Both the position numbers and the translations under genes were made by a program. From NCBI GenBank assembly GCA_963773105.1, contig CAVZAA010000005.1, positions 310,001-374,000 of the forward strand: a stretch of DNA of 64,000 nt, read 5' to 3'. Positions 42,635 to 51,384 of this stretch are shown here, in pieces (the first letter of the stretch is position 1; every line of letters begins with the position of its first letter). This DNA comes from Trebonia sp963773105. GTDB taxonomy: Bacteria > Actinomycetota > Actinomycetes > Streptosporangiales > Streptosporangiaceae. The notes beneath the pieces are model-generated. The model was not told the DNA's origin. It was given only the letters and a program-made list of their open reading frames with translations, and made no database searches.

Positions 42635-43270
42635 TCAGGTCCCCGGCGGGAAGGCGTAGGAGGAGTGCGGCGGGACGGGCGGCCCGACCTCGAGGACGAT
42701 CTCGGCGTGCCTGGTGAGGAGGACTGAGGCCGGCCCGGCAGGCCAACGGCGGCCGTCGACGAACACCGCGACCTCGGCTCCGGCCGGCGGGCTGAACGAC
42801 GTAAGCCGGGTGCGGGACAGCGGCTCCCCCCAGGAGCGGAACAGATCTGCGAGCGTTAGACGGGAACCCGGGCGGACCAGGACGAGACCGGTCGGGTCGA
42901 GCGTCACCAGCGCGCCGTAGCAGCGGGCGCTGGTGATCCGGCCGTTGAGCCTTGCCCAGGGCGCCCGGACGCCGATCCCGGCAGGCAGCAGCAGGACCCG
43001 GTTGGCGGCGAACACCTCGATGTGCACGCCGACGCGCGGGCCGAGCGACCGCTGGCACCGGTCGACGACCGGGCCGTTGGCCGACAGCGTGAAGCGGGGG
43101 CCGGTGCCGATCGGCCGTGCCTCGCTCAGCAGCGACCTGGGGATCGACGCGATCGCGGAGGGCCGGTTAGGCGGCTGCGACGAGTTGCAGGCCGCCACGA
43201 CGGCCGCGGCCGCCATCACCAGGACCGCGATGCGTACTGCGCGCGGAACGCGCGCCGTGTTCCTGGGCAC
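42635..43270 (-). CDS. Putative lipoprotein, function unknown
   Basis: A 211-residue protein with a signal peptide and lipobox VVAAC near residue 28, so it should be anchored on the outer face of the membrane. The mature part has a conserved-looking end, EVGPPVPPHSSYAFPPGT, with prolines and an aromatic stop. No enzymatic motif is visible. The GTG at 43270 is used. Its neighbours give no operon context. Confidence 0.75.
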   Translation of the reverse strand: MPRNTARVPRAVRIAVLVMAAAAVVAACNSSQPPNRPSAIASIPRSLLSEARPIGTGPRFTLSANGPVVDRCQRSLGPRVGVHIEVFAANRVLLLPAGIGVRAPWARLNGRITSARCYGALVTLDPTGLVLVRPGSRLTLADLFRSWGEPLSRTRLTSFSPPAGAEVAVFVDGRRWPAGPASVLLTRHAEIVLEVGPPVPPHSSYAFPPGT

Positions 43271-43376
43271 AGACTGATCTTACGAGCGGGTTGTTGCGCG
43301 TCGTCTGCCATGAGCAGGGGCGTCGCCACGGCCAGTGGCTGGGCGGATGAGCCGCACACCGCGAGGGCAGCGCCCG

Positions 43377-44114
43377 CTAGCCGGAGTCCTTGGCGGGCGG
43401 GAAAAAGATCTTCTGGAGCGGCGCGTAGATCAGCTCGTGATCGCGCGGCAGCTGTGCCTTGATGGTCCGGGACCGCTCGTCGGCCAGAACCTCCGTCTCG
43501 TCAGCCTCGACGGCGTCGAAGGTCTGCTGAGCGACCGATTCCGGGCTGATCTTCGGCGCGTCGACCCCCGCGGCCATATCGGTGTCGATGAAGCTGGCGT
43601 GCACGGCGACCACCAGCGTGCCCTGACCGGAGAGCTCCATCCGGATGCCGTTGGTCAGCGACAATTCCGCCGCCTTGGACGCGCTGTACGACGGATCGAG
43701 GGGGTGGGTGTAGAAGCTGGCCACCGACAGCATGTTGACGATCGCGCCGCCCCGGTGTTCCGCCAGTACCTGCGCGAAGGCCCGGCACATGTTCAGCGTG
43801 CCGAAGTAGTTGACCTCCATCTCCAGCCGGGCCGCGTCCAGGCTCGGCGCGCCGATGAACGGGCTGGCCTTCATCACGCCCGCGTTGTTCACCAGCAGGG
43901 TGACGTCCGCGCACTCGTACGCGACGCGGGCGATACGCTCAGGATCGGTGATGTCGAGCGCAATCGGGGTCACGCCGGGTTCGGTCACGGCGGCGGGATC
44001 ACGTGCCGCTCCGTAGACCCTGGCCGCGCCCCTACTAACCAGCTCCCGGGCGAACACCCGGCCGAGCCCGCGGTCGGTACCGGTGACCAGGGCCACCGAT
44101 CCGTAGATCTTCAC
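43377..44114 (-). CDS. Short-chain dehydrogenase/reductase
   Basis: A 245-residue SDR from the GTG at 44114. It shows SVALVTGTDRGLGRVFARELV, LLVNNAGVMKASPF, catalytic Ser in MLSVASFY and YSASK. A longer frame to 44201 would add 29 residues not found in the family. It is otherwise isolated; the left end of an IS5-group element lies about 120 bp upstream. Confidence 0.88.
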   Translation of the reverse strand: MKIYGSVALVTGTDRGLGRVFARELVSRGAARVYGAARDPAAVTEPGVTPIALDITDPERIARVAYECADVTLLVNNAGVMKASPFIGAPSLDAARLEMEVNYFGTLNMCRAFAQVLAEHRGGAIVNMLSVASFYTHPLDPSYSASKAAELSLTNGIRMELSGQGTLVVAVHASFIDTDMAAGVDAPKISPESVAQQTFDAVEADETEVLADERSRTIKAQLPRDHELIYAPLQKIFFPPAKDSG

Positions 44115-44234
44115 AGGACTCAATTCTAATCCACCGCGCTGGATCGTGCGGGCGGCATGCCTTTTGGTGGACGGCGCATTAATGGGCATAAGGTGGCTCA
44201 TTATCTGCTATTTGCCGGCAAAATTTGAGTCATA

Positions 44235-45127
44235 GAGGGTTATTCAGGCCATCCGGTAGAAGTGCAGGCCGATTACTGCTGAGATGGTCGTCGTAAACGT
44301 GTTGAGCGGTCGACGGTAATCGGTGTGCATGATGGTCCAGTTCTTAAAATGCGAGATAACCTGCTCGATCATCCATCGGATCCTGTTGACTTCGGCGTTG
44401 AACTCTTTCTGCCAGTCAAGCAATTCACGGCCTTCGGGCTTCCTGAATGGTGTGATCATCCCGTTGCCGATGTAGCCTTTGTCTCCCATCCAGTTCTTCG
44501 GATCGAACGTGCGCAGCACGTCAGACTCGCCCAGGCAGTAATTATCGTGACGGCTTCCGTTAACGGGGTCGGAGATCCAGGCGAGCTTGCCATAGATGGT
44601 GCAGGCGACCTGGACGTTCATGCCGGTTGTCTTGTGCTTGCCTGAGTAGAGTTCCTTGTGTCCGGACCATGACCAGCAGGGCAGCAGTGTCCCATCCACG
44701 ATGTACTGGACCTCCGGGTCGAGGTCATCGGCGACGGGAGCATATTCGGCTAGGATCATCGAAAGCAACGGGGTTATTACCGTTACGGCGCGGCTGATAG
44801 TGGGCTGCGAAACGCCAAGCGAGTCTCCGATATCCGACTGCGTGCGATTTTGACGCAGGTAAGCGAGGGTCGCCACCACGGAATTAAAGAGGCCGAGGCA
44901 AGGCGGCCACGTCGCGGCGCCGGGGTCACACTCGGCGGAAGTGAGGAGCACGCAGATGTCGATCAGCTCGTCATAGGTGAAGCCCGTGGTATGATACATG
45001 GCGATGGCCTGTTTCTTTGATTGGCGTGTGGTAACCCAATCATTTCGAGAAACAGGCCGTCTTTCATTCAGGCGCGCCGTCGGCAGGATAAACTTCACAT
45101 AACAGATCCGGCCCGTGAATAAGCCTC
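44235..45127 (-). mobile_element. IS5-group insertion sequence
   Basis: Near-perfect 12-bp ends GAGGGTTATTCA (44235-44246) and TGAATAAGCCTC (45116-45127) are flanked by ATA on both sides (44232-44234 and 45128-45130), consistent with a 3-bp target duplication. The 893-bp element carries one transposase gene. Its base composition is lower in G+C than the flanks, so it is a recent arrival. Confidence 0.8.
44244..44999 (-). CDS. IS5-family transposase (DDE_Tnp_4 type)
   Basis: A 251-residue transposase. The HTH-like N-terminal half (SDIGDSLGVSQPTISRAVTVITPLLS) binds the ends. The DDE core includes VQYIVDGTLLPCW, GDKGYIG and FNAEVNRIRWMIEQVISHFKNW with the final glutamate. The stop codon lies inside the left terminal repeat, typical for the group. 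The ATG at 44999 is chosen; an upstream extension to 45098 is possible. Confidence 0.88.
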   Translation of the reverse strand: MYHTTGFTYDELIDICVLLTSAECDPGAATWPPCLGLFNSVVATLAYLRQNRTQSDIGDSLGVSQPTISRAVTVITPLLSMILAEYAPVADDLDPEVQYIVDGTLLPCWSWSGHKELYSGKHKTTGMNVQVACTIYGKLAWISDPVNGSRHDNYCLGESDVLRTFDPKNWMGDKGYIGNGMITPFRKPEGRELLDWQKEFNAEVNRIRWMIEQVISHFKNWTIMHTDYRRPLNTFTTTISAVIGLHFYRMA

Positions 45128-45160
45128 ATAGTGTATATCGAGGCTGGATAATAAACTTTC

Positions 45161-46809
45161 GTAACTAGATAGGTTCCGGTTTCGGCCCGGATGCCTGGCG
45201 CTTTCCCGCCGGGGTGCTTATCCGGTTTCTGGGATCCACGGGGTGCCCGCGGCGGCCTGGGCGAGTGCGTCGAGCCAGCCGATTCCGTGGCGGGCGGCGG
45301 TTGCGAGGTATGTCCTGATCGCGCAGAAGGTCTCGGCGCCCTTCATGGAGCGCATGCAGCCGGAGACCTTGATGCGGAGCTTGCTCATGCGGATGACCCG
45401 CTCGGCTTCGTTATTATCGAAGGGAACGCGCAGGTCAGAGGCGAATCGGAGGTAGTCCGCCTCGCGGGCGGCCAGCCGGGACGCCAGGGCGTGCCTCTTC
45501 TTCTGCAGGGCGGTGCGGCGCCCGGCGTTCAGCATGATTCCGGCGGAGGCGGCCTCGCGGAACCAGCGGGAGTGCTCGTCCAGGGTCTCCTCGCTGATCG
45601 CGGCCAGCCCGTCCGCGCGAGCCGCGTCCGCGGCCTTCTTCAGGGCGAGCAGCGCCTCGATCGCCTGCCGCGCCCAGGTGACGTCGCGGTCCGTGCCGGT
45701 CTCGGTGACCGCCGTCAGCTCGCGCAGCACGTGCGCGCAGCACAGGGCGTGCCCGCCGCAGTCGTAGCAGTCATAAGGAGCCCACGCGTCATGGCAGGCG
45801 ATCCCGCCGAAGCCGGGCAGCACCCCGGCGGCGTCCATCCCGTCCCTGCCGCGCTTGGCGTGCACAGTGACCAGCGCGTACTTCCCCGACGACGCGGAAT
45901 GTACCCAGGCCAGCCTCCCCGCGACCCGGAACCCGGTCTCGTCGAAGTGCGCCACGGGAGCGGCGGCCAGCGCGCCGCGGACCGCCTCGACGGCCGGCGC
46001 GGCGGCGTCGGCGATCCTCCTGGCCATGGAGGCGATCGCGCCTGGCGAGGGGGCGATGCCGAACAGGTCGGCCATCGCCTGCCCGGTCCGGGCGCGGGAC
46101 AGGAACTGCCCGTGCCAGAGATAGGCCGCGATCGCCGCGGCCCGCGGCCCGTACTGGACCGGGGCCGTGACCCCGGCGGGCGCGTCCGCCCAGGTCACCG
46201 TGCCGCACCCGCAGCGGCGGCCGGCCATCTGGTGCTCGGTGACCACGGCCCGCGCCCCGGGGACCTCCGTGACCTGCCGCCGGACCACGCCCGCCTCCGG
46301 CGCCCCGCCCAGCCCTGCCGTGCATGACGAGCAGCAGGCCGGCTCGTGCCGGACCACCGCGTCGGGACGGTCGCTGAACTGCATCGTCGCACCCGGCTGC
46401 CCCTTCGGCCTGCCCGGTTTCCGTCCGGACTTCCCCCGCAGCGACTTCGGCGCCGGCTTCGCCAGCCCGTCCGACGACGGCGGCCGCGAGCTGTTCTGCG
46501 AGTTCTGCCCCAGCCGGGCCGCCATGTCCGCGACCTGCGCCTCCAGCCCCGCCGCCCGGTCCCGCAGCTCACGGGCCTCCGCCTGCAGCGCCATCAGCTC
46601 ATCCACGTGCCCCCGCAGCACCGCGATCTCCGCGTCCCGCTCCGCCAGCAACGCCCGCAGCCGCGAGTTCGCAGCACGAAGCCGCGCAGCGTCATCCGGC
46701 ACGGGCTCATCGGGCACGTCCCGCAGCTTGCCGCACCCCCACCAGACAGGCAAATAGACACACGCCGAACCGGCATCCCAACCCGAATCCCAAAAATAAG
46801 GAGAGACCT
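45161..46809 (-). mobile_element. IS66-family insertion sequence (approximate ends)
   Basis: AAACTTTC occurs at 45153-45160 and 46810-46817, matching the 8-bp target duplication of IS66 elements. The left end starts GTAA, the usual IS66 terminus. The right end does not mirror it well, so that border is provisional. The element holds only one transposase gene and no tnpA/tnpB, as in ISBst12-like members. It inserted 33 bp from the IS5-group element. Confidence 0.65.
45218..46717 (-). CDS. IS66-family transposase
   Basis: A 499-residue transposase from the GTG at 46717. It shows a leucine-zipper-like N-terminus (RLRAANSRLRALLAERDAEIAVLRGHVDEL), the IS66 zinc-binding region (CCSSCTAGL, RRCGCG), the catalytic-core block HFDETGFRVAGRLAWVHSASSGKYALVTVHAKRG, GIACHDAWAPY and the C-terminal FDNNEAERVIRMSKLRIKVSGCMRS with the final glutamate. 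All look intact. The protein ends within about 60 bp of the left border. Confidence 0.92.
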   Translation of the reverse strand: MPDEPVPDDAARLRAANSRLRALLAERDAEIAVLRGHVDELMALQAEARELRDRAAGLEAQVADMAARLGQNSQNSSRPPSSDGLAKPAPKSLRGKSGRKPGRPKGQPGATMQFSDRPDAVVRHEPACCSSCTAGLGGAPEAGVVRRQVTEVPGARAVVTEHQMAGRRCGCGTVTWADAPAGVTAPVQYGPRAAAIAAYLWHGQFLSRARTGQAMADLFGIAPSPGAIASMARRIADAAAPAVEAVRGALAAAPVAHFDETGFRVAGRLAWVHSASSGKYALVTVHAKRGRDGMDAAGVLPGFGGIACHDAWAPYDCYDCGGHALCCAHVLRELTAVTETGTDRDVTWARQAIEALLALKKAADAARADGLAAISEETLDEHSRWFREAASAGIMLNAGRRTALQKKRHALASRLAAREADYLRFASDLRVPFDNNEAERVIRMSKLRIKVSGCMRSMKGAETFCAIRTYLATAARHGIGWLDALAQAAAGTPWIPETG

Positions 46810-46843
46810 AAACTTTCATCCCAATACGAAAAGGGAGATCGTG

Positions 46844-47263
46844 ATGCCCGTTATCGTTGTCACTCGGTTGCGGCTCAAGGACCCGGCGCTGCTTGACGAG
46901 TTCTTCACCGACGGCGTCGCCGCCATCGAGCAGGCGCAAAAGTCCGAGGGTAACCTCGGCGCGGACGCGCTCGCCGAGGCGCACAACGCGTGGTGGAGCG
47001 TCAGCGCCTGGCAAGACCGTCGGCTCATGCGGGCCTTCGTGGACAGCCAGCCGCACCTGGGCATCACCGCCCGGCTGGATCACTACTGCGACGAAGCCAC
47101 GTTCGTCGACTGGGAGCAGGACAACCCCGACCTGCCGGACTGGCAGACCAGCTGGCGCCACCTGACCGCGGACGGAAAGGTCGCCGAGCTCACCAAGCCA
47201 TCGCCGGCCAATCAGACTCGCGATTTCCCCCCACCGGTCGAGCCACCTCCCAGCGTGTCCTGA
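46844..47263 (+). CDS. DUF3291-like monooxygenase-fold protein
   Basis: A 139-residue protein starting MPVIVVTRLRLKDPALLDEFFTDGVAAIEQAQ, with AAGGGAG upstream of the ATG. The pattern, with NAWWSVSAWQDRRLMRAFVDSQPHL in the middle, is that of dimeric alpha/beta-barrel proteins of the antibiotic-biosynthesis-monooxygenase type (DUF3291-like). No substrate is known. The IS66 element lies 34 bp upstream of its start, so its original promoter is probably separated or replaced. Confidence 0.75.
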   Translation: MPVIVVTRLRLKDPALLDEFFTDGVAAIEQAQKSEGNLGADALAEAHNAWWSVSAWQDRRLMRAFVDSQPHLGITARLDHYCDEATFVDWEQDNPDLPDWQTSWRHLTADGKVAELTKPSPANQTRDFPPPVEPPPSVS

Positions 47264-47374
47264 AGCCGACGGCGCGAACCGCTTAACGGCCAGCGGCCGA
47301 GATCCCGGACAACCAGCGCCGCCCCGCGCGGGGGCCGCGACACTGGTCGTTTGCCAACTGGGCAGTTACGATGC

Positions 47375-47605
47375 ATGGCCATGGCGGGAATTGTGCTGCG
47401 AGTCCGGCTCATCGGCGGCGATCACCTGGACGTCGGGTACGACGAACCTGGCACGGACGACGCGGACGAGGTCACCGAGCATGTCATCGCGGCGCTTGCC
47501 GGGGACTCCGGCCTGCTTCGCGCCCGGCACGGTGGCCGGCTCGTCGTGCTGTTCGGCCGGGGCGTCGCCGCCATTGAGGTGGCACCTCGCGGCGCGGTTC
47601 TCTGA
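47375..47605 (+). CDS. Small hypothetical protein
   Basis: A 76-residue protein (or 74 from the ATG at 47381) reading MAGIVLRVRLIGGDHLDVGYDEPGTDDADEV...LVVLFGRGVAAIEVAPRGAVL. It looks like a compact beta-rich domain with no signal peptide. I do not recognise a family. Confidence 0.55.
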   Translation: MAMAGIVLRVRLIGGDHLDVGYDEPGTDDADEVTEHVIAALAGDSGLLRARHGGRLVVLFGRGVAAIEVAPRGAVL

Positions 47606-47638
47606 CTGGCATCCGCCCTCGGCGCGATGCGGGTCCCA

Positions 47639-48451
47639 TCAGCCTGGCGTCGGCCGGGAGGGGGCGCCGGCCACGAGGTCTCTCAGCCGGTTCCATCGCT
47701 CCTGGTGACGCTGGCCGTAGCGGCCGGCCGCGCGCCTGGCGAGCCGCGGCCGGCTGGCGTAACGGTGCGAGGCCCACCATGATCCCGGCTTGGCCAGCCT
47801 GACCGCCCCGACAAGGGCCACCAGGCCGACGACGATGCCGGTAACGCCGGTCACGACCTTGCCCTTGAGCAGGCAGATCGCGCACAGCAGGAGGTTGACG
47901 GCGATGACCGCGACCGACGACCACCACGTCGTCGTCCCGATGCGGCCGGTCACGAAGTCGGCTCCGCCGACCAGCGCCCCGGTTATCACCAGAACGCAGA
48001 AGATCGCGTCGACCGACTTGCGCCCCTGCTCCGACCAGTAGACATCCTCCAAGTGCAGCCAGAGCGCGAATTCGTCGACGGTGAGGCCGACGCCCGCGCC
48101 GAAGACGGCGGCGGCCGCGTCCAGCGCCGGGCCCTGCGGGGTCTTCGAGACCAGGAAGATGCCGGCCCCGATGATGATCAGGATGCCGAAAACCTGGTGA
48201 TGAACGTGATTGCCCGCGATCCGGACGTCGCCCAGCCCGGCCCCGGCCCCGCTGCCCGACCGGATCAGCCTGGTCACAATTCTCGTGATGAGGAAGGTAA
48301 TCAGTATCGCCAGGAACATCCACATCATGGGCCTCAGCGAAAGGTCGGCCCGGCCGACCGGCACCTTGACCCGGGGCGGGATCTTCACCACCGCCGGAAG
48401 CTTCACCTGCGAAGCGAGCCGGGACGCTGTGCTGGCAGCCTCTACTCGCAC
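47639..48451 (-). CDS. Conserved integral membrane protein
   Basis: A 270-residue protein from the GTG at 48451 with GGAGG five bases upstream. Five to six hydrophobic helices are seen (LRPMMWMFLAILITFLITRIVTRLI, VFGILIIIGAGIFLVS, AVFGAGVGLTVDEFALWLHLEDVYW, IFCVLVITGALVGGADFV, SVAVIAVNLLLCAICLL). A conserved-looking GNHVHHQVFG motif precedes one helix and may bind metal. It has no recognised enzymatic motif. Confidence 0.75.
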   Translation of the reverse strand: MRVEAASTASRLASQVKLPAVVKIPPRVKVPVGRADLSLRPMMWMFLAILITFLITRIVTRLIRSGSGAGAGLGDVRIAGNHVHHQVFGILIIIGAGIFLVSKTPQGPALDAAAAVFGAGVGLTVDEFALWLHLEDVYWSEQGRKSVDAIFCVLVITGALVGGADFVTGRIGTTTWWSSVAVIAVNLLLCAICLLKGKVVTGVTGIVVGLVALVGAVRLAKPGSWWASHRYASRPRLARRAAGRYGQRHQERWNRLRDLVAGAPSRPTPG

Positions 48452-48639
48452 GGCATCCTCCTGCGCCCGCAGCCCGATGCCCGGATTCTACGCAGACCTG
48501 AACCACCGCGGCAGGACCTAACAGATCGCCGAACAGCCGGGAACTCCAGCCGCCCCGGACGGCACTTATACGACATGAGACCGGACGCATTCCGCGAGAA
48601 GGCACACTGCCCCATCCATCGACCCGGTCGTCCGGCAAC

Positions 48640-50613
48640 GTGACGAGGCTCCGCCGCGTCGTCCTCGCGGTTGCGCTGGCCCTGCTCGCCGCCTGCGCGC
48701 TCGGTGTGCTCTCCCCGGCCGCCCACGCCGTCACCGCCGACGGCGATCCCGGCAGCGACGTGCTCGTGTACCAGAACCTGTTCGTCGCGTCCGACTCCAA
48801 CATCTCGATACCGCAGCAGGTGGAGCTCGGAGACCTGCTCACTTCCGCGTCTCGCAGCGGCTTCACCATCCGGGTGGCGGTCATCGCCACCCGGGCCGAC
48901 CTGGGGGCGATTACCCAGCTGTGGGGCAAGCCGACCAGCTACGCGAGCTTCCTCGGCATCGAGCTCTCCCTCGCCTATTCGCAGCGGCTGCTGGTGGTGA
49001 TGCCAGACGGGTTCGGCTTCAACTGGCAGGGGCACTCGACCGCCGCCGCTTACAAGGTGCTCGGCAAGCTCGCCGTCAAGCCCGGCGGGGGCGGCCTGGC
49101 CGCGTCGGCCGAGACCGCCGTGCGGGCGCTCGCCTCCGCCGCCGGCGTCTCGCTGGCGCCTCCCGCAGCCGGCCAGGCGACGGGAACCACGAGCGGCGGC
49201 CCGGGCACCGGCACCGCCGCCGGCAACGCCGACACCGGCAGCCGGCCAGGCGCCGGCGCGAGCCCGTCAGGTACGCCAGCTGCCGCTCATCGTCGGCCTC
49301 GTGGCCGCCGTTCTGGCCGCTTGCGCCCTGGGCGGCTGGCTCGCCCGGCGCGCCGGGCTCCGGCCGTCGGCCGTTCCCGGATGGTCGCGGCTGGCCAGGC
49401 TGCCGAGACCGACCGCGCGCCCGCGCCTGGCGATCCCCGGCACCTGGCTGGCGGGCGGGTTCGTCGCGACCGCGACCGTCCTGATCATCCTGCACACGGT
49501 GCTCACCGCCGACGGCCGGCGCGACGCCCGGCCAGCGCGGCGGCCGTCGCGGGTCTGGCCGGCAACCCGAACCTCGACCCGGGGACGTCCCTGTCCACCG
49601 TCGCGCCCGGCTTCACCCTCACCGACCAGTTCGGCCAGCCGGTCTCGCTCAGCTCCTACCGCGGCAAGGTCGTCATCCTCGCGTTCAACGACTCGGAGTG
49701 CACCACCGTCTGCCCGCTGACCACGGCCGCGCTGGTCGACGCCAAGACGATGCTGGGCGCGGCCGCCGGCCAGGTTCAGCTGCTCGGCATCGACGCCAAC
49801 CCCAAGGCGACCTCGGTCGAGGACGTGCTGTCCTACTCGGAGCTGCACGGGATGCTCTACCAGTGGCGGTACCTCACCGGGTCGCTGCCGCAGCTGAAGA
49901 GCGTATGGAAGGACTACAGCATCGGCGTTACCGTCAACGAGAACCAGATCGACCACGAGCCCGCGATCTTCGTGATCAATCAGCAGGGCAGGCTCGCGAA
50001 GCTGTACCTGACCCAGCTCGCCTACTCGGCCGTCCCCCAGCTCGGGCAGCTCCTGGCCAACGAGGTCTCCAGCCTGCTGCCGAGCCACCCGGCGGTCCAC
50101 TCGCACCTGTCCTACAACCAGGTCGCCACCATCGGCCCGGCCTATCCGACCGCCGTGCCGGCGGCAGGCGGCGGCTACGTCAGCCTCGGTCCCGGCGAGC
50201 CCGGCGAGCAGAAGCAGGCGCGGCTCTACCTGTTCTTCGCGACCTGGGACCAGGAGATCACCAGCCTCGGCGGGCAGCTCGACGCGCTCAACGCGTACCA
50301 GTCGGCCGCGGCAGGCGCCCGCCTCCCCGGTCTCACCGCGATCGACGAGGGCAGCGTGGAGCCGTCGGCGTCGGCGCTGTCGAAGTTCCTGGCCAGCCTG
50401 ACGCATCCGCTTTCCTACCCGGTCGGGATCGACGGCAGCGGGCAGGTGGCGGACGGCTACGGGGTGCAGGGCGAGCCCTGGCTGGTGCTCGCCTCCCCGT
50501 CCGGAGAGGCCATCTGGACCTGGGAAGTGTCCACCTCTGGGTGGCTCAGCACCGCCAGCCTCGACCGGCACGTGCGCGCGGCGCTCGCCCGCGCCGCGAA
50601 GGCGGCCGGCTAG
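48640..50613 (+). CDS. Secreted/membrane fusion: uncharacterised extracytoplasmic domain + Sco1/thioredoxin-like domain, two compensating frame slips
   Basis: The ORF has a signal peptide (RRVVLAVALALLAACALGVLSPAAHA), a ~150-residue extracytoplasmic domain (IRVAVIATRADLGAITQLWGKPTSYASFLGIELS...), and a C-terminal Sco/thioredoxin-like domain (LSTVAPGFTLTDQFGQPVSLSSYRGKVVILAFNDSECTTVCPLTT, with the Sco copper-type CTTVC site). Between them, about 49262-49540, this frame is Arg/Pro nonsense. The +1 frame there encodes two clear transmembrane helices (LPLIVGLVAAVLAACALGGWL and LAGGFVATATVLIILHTVL). A +1 and a -1 slip therefore probably bracket that stretch. It may deliver electrons or copper outside the membrane. 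Confidence 0.75.
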   Translation: MTRLRRVVLAVALALLAACALGVLSPAAHAVTADGDPGSDVLVYQNLFVASDSNISIPQQVELGDLLTSASRSGFTIRVAVIATRADLGAITQLWGKPTSYASFLGIELSLAYSQRLLVVMPDGFGFNWQGHSTAAAYKVLGKLAVKPGGGGLAASAETAVRALASAAGVSLAPPAAGQATGTTSGGPGTGTAAGNADTGSRPGAGASPSGTPAAAHRRPRGRRSGRLRPGRLARPARRAPAVGRSRMVAAGQAAETDRAPAPGDPRHLAGGRVRRDRDRPDHPAHGAHRRRPARRPASAAAVAGLAGNPNLDPGTSLSTVAPGFTLTDQFGQPVSLSSYRGKVVILAFNDSECTTVCPLTTAALVDAKTMLGAAAGQVQLLGIDANPKATSVEDVLSYSELHGMLYQWRYLTGSLPQLKSVWKDYSIGVTVNENQIDHEPAIFVINQQGRLAKLYLTQLAYSAVPQLGQLLANEVSSLLPSHPAVHSHLSYNQVATIGPAYPTAVPAAGGGYVSLGPGEPGEQKQARLYLFFATWDQEITSLGGQLDALNAYQSAAAGARLPGLTAIDEGSVEPSASALSKFLASLTHPLSYPVGIDGSGQVADGYGVQGEPWLVLASPSGEAIWTWEVSTSGWLSTASLDRHVRAALARAAKAAG

Positions 50614-50683
50614 CCGCGAGCAACCCAGTCACCACCCGCCGCAGGAAGCCAAGCAGAGCCAAGCGCCGCCGAGAGGAACTCAG

Positions 50684-51373
50684 ATGCCCACGCTCAACCG
50701 AATGCGCCGCCCGCTCCGGCGCGCCGCCCCGATCGCCGCCGCCGCCCTGGCCACCCTGCTAGCCGCTGGCTGCAGCGCCAGCGCCGCCGCGGACGGTCCG
50801 GCCGCCGCCCGGCCGAGCACGTCGGCGGCCGCCACTCCGATGGCCAGCTGCGGCAGCATGCCCGGCATGAGCATGCCCGCTTGCCCCAGCGGCTCGGCCG
50901 CCGCCGCGGCAGCGGCGGCCGCGTCGGCCGGCGGGGTCAACCCGGTGCCCACTCAGGTCCTCGGCGTGGCCGACTGGCAGGGGATGAAGATCACCGCTGA
51001 GGCGATGACCGCGGTGCCGTTCCTGATCTACAACGGCACCGCCATGCAGGAGGTCAAGCCGCCCAAGGACGTCAGCTTCCACCTGATGGTGCTGCTCAAC
51101 GACGCGCAGACCGGGGTGGTGATCCCGTACGCGAGCGTCTGGGGAACCATTACCGAAGGCTCGAAGACCCCCTTCGACGAGAGCCTGTGGCCTATGATCG
51201 CCCGGTACATGGGGCCGCACTACGGCAACAACGTCGTCCTCCCCGGGCCTGGCACCTACCACCTGTCCCTGCTGGTCTCGCCGCCGGTGTCGGCCCGCCA
51301 CGTCGAGTACCAGGACGTGTGGCTGACGCCCCACCGAGTCAACTTCACCTTCCACTGGAAGCAAACGTCCTAA
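50684..51373 (+). CDS. P19/Tp34-like iron-binding lipoprotein
   Basis: A 229-residue lipoprotein with lipobox LLAAGC at residue ~27. A Met/Cys segment follows (MASCGSMPGMSMPACPSG), then a beta-rich domain like the P19/Tp34 family: MKITAEAMTAVPFLIYNGT...VSFHLMVLLNDAQTGVVIPYASVWGTI and a histidine-containing YMGPHYGNNVVLPGPGTYHLSLLV. In other bacteria the family binds ferrous iron or copper at the cell surface. It is followed 11 bp later by a Tat-exported peroxidase-like protein, and preceded by a Sco-like protein, so a metal/redox role is probable. Confidence 0.8.
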   Translation: MPTLNRMRRPLRRAAPIAAAALATLLAAGCSASAAADGPAAARPSTSAAATPMASCGSMPGMSMPACPSGSAAAAAAAAASAGGVNPVPTQVLGVADWQGMKITAEAMTAVPFLIYNGTAMQEVKPPKDVSFHLMVLLNDAQTGVVIPYASVWGTITEGSKTPFDESLWPMIARYMGPHYGNNVVLPGPGTYHLSLLVSPPVSARHVEYQDVWLTPHRVNFTFHWKQTS

Positions 51374-51384
51374 CCGGAGCCCTC

